DNA of 64,000 nt from NCBI RefSeq assembly GCF_024699945.1, contig NZ_JAJOMY010000001.1, positions 3,417,001 to 3,481,000 on the forward strand. Direction: 5' to 3'. The notes under the pieces are model-generated. The model was not told the origin of the DNA, ran no database searches, and saw nothing but the letters and a program-made list of their open reading frames with translations. The position numbers were made by a program, and so were the translations under genes. Source of the stretch: Phenylobacterium sp. J426. GTDB lineage: Bacteria; Pseudomonadota; Alphaproteobacteria; Caulobacterales; Caulobacteraceae. Each line of letters starts with the position of its first letter. The stretch's first letter is position 1. Below are positions 45,674 to 57,518 of the stretch, one piece after another.

Positions 45674-46804
45674 TCAACAGAACTGACCGGCTCGCGTGAG
45701 GCTCTCCTCCGCGCTCCTGACGAGATCCTCCAGCACTTCACGCGCCGGACGTATCTGCCGGATCAAGCCGAGCCCCTGGCCAGCAAAGCCAGGCGCGATA
45801 TCCTTGCGTTCCGCCTGGGTGGCGGCTGCGAGAACCGGTCCGGAGATCATCGACTGATAGGGCATCGGGAGGGGCTCCTTGCCGGCGTCGACCCAGGCCT
45901 GCGCCCACTTGTTCCGCACAAGCCTCGCGGGCTTGCCGGTCACGGACTTCGACACCACGGTGTCCGTGTCGCCGGATTCCACAAGGGCTTCCTTCTGGAA
46001 CTGATGGATGCCGGCTTCCTCGGTCGCGAGAAAGGCCGTTCCAATCCAGGCGCCTTCGGCGCCAAGCATCAGCGCAGCGGCGACCCCCCGCCCGTCGGCG
46101 ATACCGCCCGCACCAAGGACCGGCACGCGGCCCGCGAGCGCATCCACGACCTGCGGGATGAGCGCCATGGTGCCGACCGGGGAGTTATGGCCGCCGCCGT
46201 CATGACCTTGTGCGACAACCACATCCACCGCGGAAGCCGCCACCTGCAGAGCGTGCTTCACTGAACCGATGACCGCCATGACCTTGGTGCCGTTCTCGCG
46301 CATCCGCTCCATCCACGGGCCCGGATTGCCAAGCCCGGCGGCATAGACGGGGACCCTCTCCTCGACGACCACCTCCATCTGCTCCTCGAAGAATTCCTTC
46401 GAGAAGAACATCGGCCCGCCTTGCCCGTCGGCGTTGGACCGCCGTGGCGGCCGCGCCACTTTCGTCAAGCCCTCCTGGCGCATGAACTCGTCCGCGAAGG
46501 ATTGGTATTCGCTCGCGAGGTCCAGGGGCGACGGCTTCCCCGGCCCCGCGGTGTCCCTCCCATCGCGCCGCACCGACGCCGGCAGAAGGGTGTCGACACC
46601 GAATGGCTTATCGGTGAGGGATCGAACCTCGCGGATCCACTCGCGCAGTTCCTCGCGCGAGCAGGCCGCCGCGCCCAGCACGCCAAGCCCGCCTGCATTC
46701 GAAACCGCCGCCGCCAGCCGCGGGACGCTGGCGCCGCCCATCCCGGCGAGCACGATCGGATACTGAATGCCGAAGATATCGCAGATGCGGCTATGAAGGG
46801 GCAT
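45674..46804 (-). CDS. Nitronate monooxygenase / NPD-type FMN enzyme
   Basis: 376-aa FMN TIM barrel of the 2-nitropropane dioxygenase family. Motifs: YPIVLAGMGGASVPRLAAAV and SNAGGLGVLGAA at the N-terminus, VDVVVAQGHDGGGHNSPVGT with the conserved His, and PVLGAGGIADGRGVAAALML near 230. In degradation clusters such proteins are often enoyl-CoA or CoA-ester flavin reductases rather than true nitronate oxidases. Operon with the thioesterase. Confidence 0.88.
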   Translation of the reverse strand: MPLHSRICDIFGIQYPIVLAGMGGASVPRLAAAVSNAGGLGVLGAAACSREELREWIREVRSLTDKPFGVDTLLPASVRRDGRDTAGPGKPSPLDLASEYQSFADEFMRQEGLTKVARPPRRSNADGQGGPMFFSKEFFEEQMEVVVEERVPVYAAGLGNPGPWMERMRENGTKVMAVIGSVKHALQVAASAVDVVVAQGHDGGGHNSPVGTMALIPQVVDALAGRVPVLGAGGIADGRGVAAALMLGAEGAWIGTAFLATEEAGIHQFQKEALVESGDTDTVVSKSVTGKPARLVRNKWAQAWVDAGKEPLPMPYQSMISGPVLAAATQAERKDIAPGFAGQGLGLIRQIRPAREVLEDLVRSAEESLTRAGQFC

Positions 46805-46864
46805 GGGTGACTCCTGTCTGCGAGGGAGCAGTCGACGAACCCTGCGTTCGCCGATCCAACCGGG

Positions 46865-48486
<1,622 letters not shown>

Positions 48487-48490
<4 letters not shown>

Positions 48491-49146
48491 AGGCCTTCCT
48501 CCCCCGGCCCTGGCGCGCGCACGGGCAAGGTTTTGGCGCCCACGCCCGCGAGAACGACCTCGACGATCGAGTCGATGAAGCCCTCGATCTTCGCCAGCAT
48601 CGCCTGACGAAGACGGCGGGGCGTCGTCCGGACGTGGTTGGTGACGCCCCCGACCACCAGATCCATGATCAGACCCGGGTTGACTGATGCGGCGAGCTCG
48701 CCCCTGGCGATCGCTCGCCGGATGATGTGCCGTCCCTGCGCGATGGTGGCCTCCGCATAGGGACGCAGGAACGCCAGGAGCTCGGGATGTTCGGCCAAGT
48801 CCAGGCTGATCCGTGGATGCGCACCGCTGAACGGACCCGTGAGGGTTTGAGCCACCATGCGAGCGAGGGCCCGCAGATCTCCCTGCAGGTTCCCGGTGTC
48901 GATTTTCGTGACGGCGAGCCAGCGCGCCTCGAAGGTCTGCCTCAACAGTTCGCCACGGCCAGGCCACCGGCGGTAAAGGGACGCTTTGCCCACCCCCGAG
49001 CGACGGGCCACCGCCTCGAACGAGAAGGCGGCCCAGCCGCCCTCCGCATAGACGGCCATCGCCGCGTCGAAGACCCGCGCCTCAATCGAAACGTCTCTTG
49101 GCCGTCCGCGGGCGGGCGAATCTGCACTCGACGCCAAAAGGCTCAA
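48487..49146 (-). CDS. TetR family transcriptional regulator
   Basis: 219 aa. The HTH is AFSFEAVARRSGVGKASLYR-RWPGRGEL (about 40-67) after RVFDAAMAVYAEGGWAAF; the C-terminal ligand-binding part is of the TetR_C type. First gene of the BVMO operon and divergent from the acyl-CoA dehydrogenase operon, so it probably controls both directions. A perfect palindrome lies just before the opposite operon. Confidence 0.9.
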
Positions 49147-49304
49147 AACGTCCGCTCCGGATCGCCCATTCCTGTTTTAGACGAGAACCGTCCGATAATT
49201 CCGGCGCCACGTCAACGCGCCCCTCCAATAGCGTCGCCATGTCGCGGCGCAGGGGTGCAGCCGAGGACATCAAGCTTGCCGAGCAGTCCTCAATGCTATT
49301 TTGT

Positions 49305-49317
49305 GACGACGGTCGTC
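49305..49317. promoter_or_regulatory. Candidate TetR operator overlapping the acyl-CoA operon promoter
   Basis: Perfect palindrome GACGAC-G-GTCGTC, directly followed by TATAAA (49319-49324), a good -10-like box, 13 bp before the ATG at 49337. Binding here would block the promoter. A weaker relative (GACGAGAACCGTC) occurs near 49181. The link to this TetR is inference. Confidence 0.45.
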
Positions 49318-49336
49318 TATAAATCAGGCGTGAGCT

Positions 49337-50459
49337 ATGCCGGCTTTGACCATCGAGGAACGCTCGGCCCTGAGGGCGGCCATTGGCAGGCTCCTGGATG
49401 ACAGGAGCACGCTCGCGGATGTTCGGCGGGTCATGGATAGCCGCGAGGGCTATGATGCCGCTCTGTGGCGTGAGCTGGCCGCTTTCGGCCTGCTCGGATT
49501 GGTGATCGACGAGGAATACGGCGGCGCAGGCGCCGGACCCGTGGAACTCGAGTTCATCATGGAGGAAGCTGGCGCGGCGCTGCTTTGCGCGCCCTTCCTG
49601 TCGAGCGCGGTTCTGTGCGCGGAGCTTCTACGCCGGCTGGACGACGCCGAAGCGTCGGGCCGACTTCTTCCCGAGATTGCCGCGGGCTCTGTCATCGCCG
49701 CAGCCGCCCTGACGGGGCCCCGGGGGTGCTGGACACCTGATGGGGTCGCCGTGATCGCCAGCCCTGACGCCGAAGCCTGGCAACTGGACGGTGAGGCAGC
49801 CTTCGTCATCCACGGACACAGCGCAAACGTGCTGCTCGTGGCGGCGCGATCCGCCGGCGGGATCGATGTCTTCGAAGTGGATCCCGGCGCAAGCGGGGTC
49901 AGCCTGAAGTTGCTTCCGACTTTCGATAGGACCCTGCGGCTCGCGAATCTGACGTTTGACGGGCGCCGCAGCCAGACGGATCGGCGAGAGCGGCAGGGGC
50001 TGGCAAGCCATCGAGGCAGCGCTCGATCTCGCCCGCGTGGCGATCACCGGCGAGCAGGCCGGCGCAGGTCAGCACGTCCTTGCTTTCACGGTCGACTACG
50101 CCAGGACACGTATCCAGTTCGGACGGCCGATCGGCAGCTTCCAGGCCATCAAACATATGGCTGCGGATCTTCTCCTGGAGTCGGAAAGCGCCATCTCGGC
50201 GGCCCGCTATGCCGCCACCCAACTCGCGGCAGCGGCGCCCGACGCCAAGGCGGCCGTGGAGCTGGCGGCCTTCGCCTGTTCCGAGGCCTTCGTGAAGATC
50301 TGCGCCGATGCGATCCAGATGCACGGCGGAATCGCCTTCACTTGGGACCACCCGGCTCACCTCTACCTGCGCCGGGCTCGGGCCGACGCGCAGCTGTTCG
50401 GCGCGCCGACCCTCCACCGCGACCGCTACCTGCGAGAACTGGAGGCCGCCGATGGCTGA
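49337..50459 (+). CDS. Acyl-CoA dehydrogenase, first of a pair, one frame break
   Basis: Flavoenzyme introducing a 2,3 double bond into an acyl-CoA, about 373 aa. N-terminal domain FGLLGLVIDEEYGGAGAGPV; C-terminal domain TVDYARTRIQFGRPIGSFQA-IKHMAADL and QMHGGIAFTWDHPAHLYLRR. The frame breaks near 49962 (GACGGGCGCC; one G less gives FDGAAARRIGESG). Its stop overlaps the next ATG (ATGGCTGA). The short form and pairing with a second dehydrogenase suggest a heteromeric enzyme as in steroid degradation. Confidence 0.87.
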
Positions 50460-51646
50460 CGACGCCGCGCGCTCCGTTGCGGAGGACAACCTGCGGGAGG
50501 AAGTCCGCGCGTGGCTGGCGGCCAACTGGACAGGCCCACTGCAAAGCGAGGCAGAGCGCCAGGCCTGGTTGGCCAAGGTCGTCCAGGCTCGCTGGGCCGT
50601 CCCCCCGATGGCCGGCCGAATGGATGGGCCGGAGCCTGAAGGACGCCCAGGCGCGCATCGTCGAGCAGGAGTTCGCCGCGGTCGGCGCGCCCGGCACGGG
50701 TCAGGACCGCACCAACCTATGGGCCAACACCCTGCTCGCGGGCGGAACTCAGGCTCTGAAGGAGAAGCTGATCGTCCCGCTGCTGCGCGGCCAAGTCGGC
50801 ATGTGCCTGCTCTATTCCGAGCCGGGCGCGGGCTCGGACCTGGCGGGCGTCCGCACCCGCGCCGACCGCGTTGGCGACCACTTCGTGGTCAACGGCCAGA
50901 AGGTCTGGACCAGCTACGCCGCCACGGCCGACTACGGCATGCTGATCGCCCGCACGAACTGGGATGTGCCTAAGCACGGTGGGATCAGCTTTTTCTTCCT
51001 GCCCATGAAGCAGCTGGGGGTGGAGGTGCGGCCGCTCCGCCAGGTCACCGGGGAAAGCCAGTTCAACGAGGTGTTCATCACGGACGCCGTCTGTCCTGAG
51101 GAAAACCTGCTCGGCGAACTCGGCGAGGGCTGGGGCGTGCTGCAAACTGCCCTCGCCTACGAGCGTTCAGCGATGGGCGAAGCCGCGCGCGGCCCTCGCA
51201 GCGGCGTGCCCGAAGGCTCAGGCGAGCCGCTTATCGCGCTGGCGCGGGAGGCGGGCATGCTCGGTGATCCGCTGATCCGTCAGGAGATCGCCAGGGTGAT
51301 CGGCCTCAAAAAACTCAACGCGCTCAACGCCTCCCGGGCGAAGGCGGACTTGAAGCAGGGCACATCCTCTCCGCTCATGAGTCTCGGGAAGCTGGCGATG
51401 AGCCGCATCCTCCACGAGGAGGCGCGTGTCCGGACGCTGATTCTCGGCGCCGGCAGCCTCCTGGAGGGGCCCGAGCACCCAAGGGCCGACGACGCCAACT
51501 TCCTGACGCTGAACGCCTACTTCACGTCCATCGGCGGCGGCACGGACCAGATCCAGCGCAACATCATCGGCGAGCGGGTCCTCGGCCTGCCGAAGGAGCC
51601 GGAGGTCGATCGGCATATTCCGTTCCGCGAGGTTCGCACGAGCTAG
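50452..51646 (+). CDS. Acyl-CoA dehydrogenase, second of a pair, one frame break
   Basis: About 397 aa from ATG 50452. LLYSEPGAGSDLAGVRTRAD and NGQKVWTSYAATADYGMLIA form the FAD/substrate domain, and TSIGGGTDQIQRNIIGERVL the C-terminal FAD-binding segment. The frame breaks in the C6 run 50601-50606; one C less gives ARWAVPRWPAEWMGRSLKDA. Overlaps the first dehydrogenase gene, so the two are translated together, consistent with an alpha-beta enzyme. Confidence 0.88.
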
Positions 51647-51691
51647 GGCCGCCAAGCCCCGGCGGTGACAAAGACACTGGGAGAAGAGAGC

Positions 51692-53311
51692 GTGGGTTGG
51701 AATTTCGGCGACATTCTCGAAGCCGTCGAGCCGGTTTTGCCGGTGGACGCACCAGCCTTCGTTCACGGCGAGCGAACCATCCCCTGGAGCGAGGCAAGCC
51801 GGCTCTCCAACAATCTGGCCCGCGCCCTGATCGCCCGCGGCGCGACTCCAGGCGACAAGATCGCCGTCTACATGCGCAACCGGCCGGAATACATGCTGAC
51901 GGTCGCGGCGGGCTTCAAAGCGCGTCTGACCCACGTCAACGTCAACTACCGCTACACGCCCGACGAGGTCTGGTACATTTTCGACAACTCCGACGCCCAG
52001 ACCGTGGTCTACGCGCCCGAGTTCCGCGAGGCGGTCGCCCAGATCCGCGAGCGCCTGCCCAAGGTGAAGACCTGGATCGAGGTCGCGACGAGCGGGCAGA
52101 CCGCACCCTTCGCCGAAAGCTTCGACGCACTTGCCGGCGAAGGCGAAGGCTCGCCCCTGAACATCGAGCGCTCCGGGGACGATCTGTTCTTCATCTACAC
52201 CGGCGGCACCACCGGCATGCCCAAGGGCGTGATGTGGCCGCACCACGACCTGCGCGAAATCACCCTCGGCGCCGCTCGCAAGATGGGCCCCGTGCCCGAG
52301 ACGCTGGAAGCGCTCGCCGAGCACACCCGCAAGGTAGGCCCCGGCGGGCGGGCGCTGATTGCTCCGCCTCTGATGCACGGCACGGGCCTGCTTACCGCCA
52401 TGGGCGCGCACCTGTCCGGCGGCTGCGTAATCACCCTGACGGGCGAGAGCTTCGATGCGGTCGAGACGCTGGAGGCCATCGACCGCCAGCGCCCACAATC
52501 GCTGACCATCGTCGGCGACAGCTTCGCCCGCCCTCTCCTGAACGCCCTCAACGCCAACCCAGGCCGCTGGGACGTCTCCAGCCTGGCGACCGTGGTCTCG
52601 TCGGGAGTGATGTGGAGCCTCGAGGTCAAGCGCGGCCTATTAGAGCACATGCCACAGGCGACGCTCAGCGACGCCTTCTCCTCGTCCGAGGCGCTCGGCA
52701 TGGGCAGCTCGATCATGACCAAAGCCGGCGAGGTGCAGACCGCCAAGTTCATGATCAGCGAGCGCTGCCGCGTGTTCGACGAGAATGACCAGCCGGTGAC
52801 GCCAGGATCGGGCGTACGTGGACTCGTGGCGCTCGGGCCGCCCAACCCGGTCGGCTACTACAAGGACGAGGAGAAGACGGCGCGCACATTCCGGGTGATC
52901 GACGGCGTCCGCTATTCCATGCCCGGCGACTGGTGCATCGTCGAGCCCGATGGCGCGCTTACTCTGCTGGGCCGCGGCAACGCCTGCATCAACACGGCTG
53001 GCGAAAAGGTCTTCCCGGAGGAGGTCGAGGAGGTCCTGAAGACCCATCCCAGCATCGAGGACGCCCTGGTGGTGGGCTTGCCTGATGAAAAGTGGGGTCA
53101 GGCGGTCACCGCTGTCGTCGACCTCGCCCCTGGCCAGGCGCTGGACGAGGCCGCCCTGAAGGCGCACGTGCGAAGGTCGCTGGCAGGCTACAAGACGCCA
53201 AAGCGAATTTTCGTCGCCGACCGATCCCTCCGCGTCAGCAACGGCAAGGCCGACTACGGAGCGGCCAAGGTCTGCGCCGAAGCCGGAGCCCGCGAGGCGG
53301 TGAGCGCATGA
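51692..53311 (+). CDS. Acyl-CoA synthetase / fatty-acid-CoA ligase (AMP-binding)
   Basis: Activates a carboxylic acid with ATP and CoA. About 539 aa from GTG 51692 (VGWNFGDILEAVEPVLP), preferred for its GGAGA site; GTG 51665 would add 9 residues. AMP-binding P-loop FIYTGGTTGMPKGVMW (about 175), SSEALGMGSS, GPPNPVGYYKDEEKTAR, hinge LLGRGNACINTAGEKVFPEE, and the C-terminal catalytic Lys in SNGKADYGAAK. Complete. Resembles the FadD-type ligases of steroid and terpenoid side-chain pathways. Confidence 0.92.
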   Translation: MGWNFGDILEAVEPVLPVDAPAFVHGERTIPWSEASRLSNNLARALIARGATPGDKIAVYMRNRPEYMLTVAAGFKARLTHVNVNYRYTPDEVWYIFDNSDAQTVVYAPEFREAVAQIRERLPKVKTWIEVATSGQTAPFAESFDALAGEGEGSPLNIERSGDDLFFIYTGGTTGMPKGVMWPHHDLREITLGAARKMGPVPETLEALAEHTRKVGPGGRALIAPPLMHGTGLLTAMGAHLSGGCVITLTGESFDAVETLEAIDRQRPQSLTIVGDSFARPLLNALNANPGRWDVSSLATVVSSGVMWSLEVKRGLLEHMPQATLSDAFSSSEALGMGSSIMTKAGEVQTAKFMISERCRVFDENDQPVTPGSGVRGLVALGPPNPVGYYKDEEKTARTFRVIDGVRYSMPGDWCIVEPDGALTLLGRGNACINTAGEKVFPEEVEEVLKTHPSIEDALVVGLPDEKWGQAVTAVVDLAPGQALDEAALKAHVRRSLAGYKTPKRIFVADRSLRVSNGKADYGAAKVCAEAGAREAVSA

Positions 53312-54096
53312 GCGAAGCCGTCCTCGTCGAGCGTCGTGAAAAGGTGATGATCGTCACCCTCAACCGGCCCGAGGCCCGTAACGCCGTAAACCGCGCAGTC
53401 ACCGTCGGGGTAGGTGAGGCGCTGGAGGAGGCCCGCCGCAACCCGGAGATCTGGGCGGTGATCATCACGGGCGCCGGGGATCAGTCCTTCTGCGCCGGCG
53501 CCGACCTCAAGGCCCTGGCCAACCGAGAGCCGTTCGCCGTGGGCGAGCGCGAGCGGGCCTGGGGCTTCGCCGGCTATGTAGAGCACCACATCTCCAAGCC
53601 GACCATCGCGGCGGTGAACGGGACCGCGCTCGGCGGAGGCACCGAGCTGACCCTGGCTAGCGATCTGGCCGTCGCCTCGGAGACCGCCACCTTTGGTCTG
53701 CCAGAGGTCAAGCGCGGCATCCTCGCGGCCGCCGGCGGCGCCTTCCGCCTGGGCCAGCAGCTGCCGCGCAAGATCGCCATGGAGATGATGCTGACCGGCG
53801 AGCCGATCTCGGCCCCACGGGCGCTGGAGCTCGGCCTGGTCAACGCCGTCGTGCCGCAGGCGCAAGTGATGGACGCAGCCCTGAAGATGGCGGCGCGGAT
53901 CACCGCCAACGCGCCGCTGGCGGTGCAGGCCTCGAAGCGGATCGCGCTCGGAATCCAGCACGGCGAGATCGCCTCCGAGGCGGCCGCCTGGGCGCAGACC
54001 CGCGCCGAGATCGGGACCGTGATGCGCTCCGAAGACGGTCGCGAGGGCCCGCGCGCTTTCGCCGAGAAGCGCGCGCCGGTTTGGCAGGGCCGCTGA
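53308..54096 (+). CDS. Enoyl-CoA hydratase/isomerase (crotonase family)
   Basis: 262 aa; ATG 53308 overlaps the ligase stop (ATGA). Hydrates the enoyl-CoA made by the dehydrogenases. Crotonase motifs: LNRPEARNAVNRAVTV, oxyanion hole GDQSFCAGADLKALA and NGTALGGGTELTLASDLAVA, and the glutamate region FGLPEVKRGILAAAGGAFRL. The second catalytic Glu is replaced by the Ala/Gly stretch AAAGG as in many isomerase-like members, so hydratase versus isomerase is open. Confidence 0.9.
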   Translation: MSEAVLVERREKVMIVTLNRPEARNAVNRAVTVGVGEALEEARRNPEIWAVIITGAGDQSFCAGADLKALANREPFAVGERERAWGFAGYVEHHISKPTIAAVNGTALGGGTELTLASDLAVASETATFGLPEVKRGILAAAGGAFRLGQQLPRKIAMEMMLTGEPISAPRALELGLVNAVVPQAQVMDAALKMAARITANAPLAVQASKRIALGIQHGEIASEAAAWAQTRAEIGTVMRSEDGREGPRAFAEKRAPVWQGR

Positions 54097-54124
54097 GAAT
54101 TCAGTTCGAGGTGAGGGACGCAAG

Positions 54125-55687
54125 ATGAGGGACGACGCCGCGCGCATTCCGGTGATCGTGGGGGTGGGCCAGCTCAACGACCGGCCAACGGACCCGCGGC
54201 AGGGCCTGGACCCCATCGGCCTGATGGAGGCGGCTCTGCGCGAGGCCGACCGCGACGCCGGGACCGGGTGGATCGCCCGGCTGGACTCCCTGGCCGTTGT
54301 CGACCAGCTGTCTTTCCGCGAGCTTGGCGACGTCTCGAGCCCACTCGCGGCCAAGCTCGGGGCGAAGCCGAGGCTCTGCTACAAGAGCTCCTACCCCGGC
54401 GGCGACACGCCCATTCTAATGCTCAATGAGGCGGCACGCCGGATCGCCGAAGGCGAGATCCAGGTCGCCGCCGTGGCCGGCGGCGAGGCGCTGCGCACCG
54501 CCGCCCAGCTGGCCGCTCTCAGGACCGGAGATGATCCCTCTGCCCACAATCCGCTACGCCAGGCGACCAGCGGCGCCGGCCAGCCCTCCCTGCGCCAGCG
54601 TTACGGTCTGACGGCGCCGGTGGACGTCTATCCACTCTACGAGAACGCCGGCCGCGCCGCCTACGGCCAGACCTTCGCGGAAGCCCAGGCCGAGAGCGGC
54701 GCGATCTGGTCGCGGTTCTCCGAGGTCGCCGCGGAGAATCCCGGCGCCTGGATCCGCAAGCCGACAACGCCGGAGGCGATCGTGACCCCCTCCGCGGAGA
54801 ACCGGCCCATCGCCTTCCCCTACAACAAGCTGATGGTCGCCAACTCCTCGGTGAACCAGGGCGCCGGCTTCATCGTCGCCAGCCTGGCCGCCGCCCGCCA
54901 AGCGGGCATTCCGGAGGACCGGCTAGTGTACGTCGGCGCAGGCGCAGCAGCCCACGAACCGGGGGATTACCTGAAGCGCGACCGCTACGATCGGTCGGTC
55001 AGCATGGCCGTCTCGCTCAGCCGGGCGCTGGACCTGAACGGCGTCACCCCCTCGGACCTGGACCTGGTCGAGCTCTACAGCTGCTTCCCGTGCGTGCCGA
55101 AGATGGCGAGGCGGGTGATCGGCTGGCCGGTGGAGAAGCCGGCCACCGTCGTCGGCGGCCTGACCTTCGGCGGCGGGCCGATCGGCAACTACATGAGCCA
55201 CGCCGTCGTCAGCATGGTGCTGAAGCTGCGTGAGAGGGGCGGCAACGGCCTCCTCTTCGCCAACGGCGGGTACGCGACGAACAATCACACTATCGTCTTG
55301 GGGAGAGAGCCCTTCCCGCTCGACGTCGTCCGCCGGGACTTCGACTTTCAAGCGGAGGCCGACGCCGCCCGCGGATCGGTCCCCGAGCTCGACGAGACTT
55401 ACGCCGGTCCCGGGATCATCGAGACCTACACCGTTCTCTATGAACGCGACGGCCGGCCCAAGTTCGGCGTCGTCGTCGGGCGGGGGCCGGAGGAACAGCG
55501 GTTCTTGGCGAAGGTCCCGCCCTCGGACGAGGCGGGCATCGCCTTCCTCACAGACGGCAAGTTCGAGCCGGTGGGATCCCAGGGCGATGCGGCTCTCGAG
55601 CCGGACGGCGACTGCATCTGGAGCATCAGAGGCGCGGCGACTGGGCTTGGCGCTCCGCCCGCGGCCGCGTCGGGAACCCAAGCATGA
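54125..55687 (+). CDS. Thiolase-like protein with extra C-terminal domain
   Basis: 520 aa. N-terminal and middle parts follow the thiolase fold (VIVGVGQLNDRP, IQVAAVAGGEALRTAAQLAA, NKLMVANSSVNQGAGFIVAS, and YSCFPCVPKMARRVIGW then GGLTFGGGPIGNYMSHAVVS). The usual nucleophile cysteine is absent: the position reads YKSSYPGGDTPI. After about residue 410 comes an OB-like C-terminal domain (ETYTVLYERDGRPKFGVVVG), as in the thiolase-like type 1 proteins of actinobacterial steroid and lipid clusters. It probably acts on a CoA ester but normal Claisen thiolysis is doubtful. Confidence 0.85.
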   Translation: MRDDAARIPVIVGVGQLNDRPTDPRQGLDPIGLMEAALREADRDAGTGWIARLDSLAVVDQLSFRELGDVSSPLAAKLGAKPRLCYKSSYPGGDTPILMLNEAARRIAEGEIQVAAVAGGEALRTAAQLAALRTGDDPSAHNPLRQATSGAGQPSLRQRYGLTAPVDVYPLYENAGRAAYGQTFAEAQAESGAIWSRFSEVAAENPGAWIRKPTTPEAIVTPSAENRPIAFPYNKLMVANSSVNQGAGFIVASLAAARQAGIPEDRLVYVGAGAAAHEPGDYLKRDRYDRSVSMAVSLSRALDLNGVTPSDLDLVELYSCFPCVPKMARRVIGWPVEKPATVVGGLTFGGGPIGNYMSHAVVSMVLKLRERGGNGLLFANGGYATNNHTIVLGREPFPLDVVRRDFDFQAEADAARGSVPELDETYAGPGIIETYTVLYERDGRPKFGVVVGRGPEEQRFLAKVPPSDEAGIAFLTDGKFEPVGSQGDAALEPDGDCIWSIRGAATGLGAPPAAASGTQA

Positions 55688-56571
55688 ACGCTCGCCCCCC
55701 GGATCCCAGTCAACGACTGATCGACCTCCCCGGCCGGGGCGGGGCCATGGGCCCTCGATTTTGGCGACCCGAACCGTCCGGTCGACGTGGTCTTCTCCCA
55801 CGCCAATGGATTCAACGCCCGCACGTATCGCACCATCCTTGCGCCACTGGCGCTCCGCCACCGGGTTTTGGCGCTGGATTTGCGTGGGCACGGCCGCAGC
55901 ACGCTTGCGACGCATGCGGAGGGGCGCTCGACTTGGACCGACATCGCCGAGGATCTGCTCGCACTTACGGAGGCCATCGACGCCCGCAACATCGTGCTTT
56001 CGGGGCATTCGATGGGGGGGGACGGCCAGCCTCCTGGCCACCCACATGGCGTCTGAGCAGAATCCGGGCTCTCGTGCTCTTCGAACCCGTCATCCTGTCC
56101 CGCGAAGCCGCCGAGCTGGCCCGCAAGGGCCCCGTCAACTCGCCGCTTGCGGACGGCGCGCGCCGACGACGAGCGACATTCGCCTCCCGGCAAGAGGCGC
56201 TCGAGGCCTACCGCGGACGGGGAGCGTTCAAGTCGCTCAACGAGGCACAGCTGGAGGATTACGTGGCCGACGCCTTCCGCGACCGGCCGGCTGGTGGTGT
56301 TGAGCTCGCCTGTTCGCCGGAATGGGAGGTGAGCAACTTCGTCTCCCACGGGCATGACGCCTGGTCGGCCCTGCTCGCTCCGGGGCCTCCGGTGCGCATC
56401 CTGCGGGCCGAGCACGGATCGACCTGCGCGTCACTCGCGGCGGCTGACACAGAGCTGAGCGCGGCCGGCAGAATTTCGATGGACCAGGTGAATGGCGCCA
56501 CTCACCTGCTTCCCATGGAACATCCCGAGCTTGTTCGGTTCGAGCTCGAACGGGCTGTCGAGACCAGGTGA
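55684..56571 (+). CDS. Alpha/beta hydrolase, several frame breaks
   Basis: About 295 aa. The pieces are in different frames: N-terminus from ATG 55684; then FSHANGFNARTYRTILAPLA and LDLRGHGRSTLATHAEGRS up to the nucleophile elbow VLSGHSMGG; then IRALVLFEPVILSREAAELA to the end, with NGATHLLPMEHPE carrying the His. Breaks lie near 55750, in the G8 run 56014-56021 (one G less gives GHSMGGTASLL) and near 56055. Start overlaps the thiolase-like stop. Likely an esterase or lactonase; with a BVMO nearby, lactone opening is an attractive role (inference). Confidence 0.8.
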   Translation: MNARPPDPSQRLIDLPGRGGAMGPRFWRPEPSGRRGLLPRQWIQRPHVSHHPCATGAPPPGFGAGFAWARPQHACDACGGALDLDRHRRGSARTYGGHRRPQHRAFGAFDGGGRPASWPPTWRLSRIRALVLFEPVILSREAAELARKGPVNSPLADGARRRRATFASRQEALEAYRGRGAFKSLNEAQLEDYVADAFRDRPAGGVELACSPEWEVSNFVSHGHDAWSALLAPGPPVRILRAEHGSTCASLAAADTELSAAGRISMDQVNGATHLLPMEHPELVRFELERAVETR

Positions 56572-56638
56572 GCGGCGACAAGCCGCCGACCACTGAAGGG
56601 AGGCGCCGACCAGTATCGGCGCAGGGGAGATTCGATCT

Positions 56639-57518
56639 ATGGAAACAACCACCGTCCTGAAGCCAAGACGCTTCGACTTCGAGCTCGGAGCGGGGGGTCA
56701 CCCTCGCAGCTGATGTGTTCGGCGCGGATCGGCTCGGCGTGGTCATTCTTGCGCACGGCGGAGGCCAGACCCGCCATTCGTGGGCCGGCGCTGCGCAGAA
56801 GCTCGCGGCAGAGGGCTGGGAAGTCATCGCGCTCGATCTCCGCGGTCACGGCGACAGCAGTTGGGCGCCAGGTGGCGACTACGGCATCGAACGGTTCGCC
56901 GCCGATCTTGTCGAGGTGGCGAGGCGTCAAAGGAGGGGAGCCCACCTGGTCGGAGCCTCGCTCGGAGGACTTGCCGGACTGGTGGCCGAGACGCAGGTCG
57001 CCCCCGGCGTCTTCCGCTCCCTGACGCTGGTCGACATCGTGCCCCGCATGGAGCCCACCGGCGTGGCCAGGATCATGGGGTTCATGGCCGCCAACTTGGA
57101 GCAGGGATTCGAGAGCCTCGAGGCCGCGGCTGAGGCCATCGCCGCCTATGTTCCACACAGGCCGCGCCCTACCGACCTTTCCGGTCTGCGCAAGAACCTG
57201 CGCCTCGGCGATGACGGCCGATATCGATGGCACTGGGACCCGAGCTTCGCCAGCGGGGTTCGGCGTGATCGGACAGAGGACGGAATGGCTGCGCTCGAGG
57301 AGCGTGCCGCTCGGATCCAGATTCCGGTGCATCTCATCCGGGGCAGGTTGAGCGAGCTGGTGTCCAGCGAGGCTGCCAGAGCGTTTATCGAGCGCATTCC
57401 CGGAGGCGTTCTCACCGACGTGGCCGGCGCTGCGCATATGATCGCGGGGGATCGTAACGACCGCTTCACCGACGCTGTGCTGAGCTTTCTCAGCAGCGTG
57501 GCGGAGCTCGCCGAGTGA
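56639..57518 (+). CDS. Alpha/beta hydrolase, one frame break
   Basis: About 292 aa from ATG 56639 (METTTVLKPRRFDFELGAGG). The G6 run 56692-56697 breaks the frame; one G less gives GAGVTLAADVFGADRLGVVI. Then HGGGQTRHSWAGAAQKLAAE (oxyanion hole), IALDLRGHGDSSW, nucleophile Ser in HLVGASLGGLAGL, and GAAHMIAGDRNDRF with the His; the usual Asp lies in a segment reading HLIRGRLSELVS, where Asp is not obvious. Hydrolase of the same operon as the previous gene. Confidence 0.82.
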
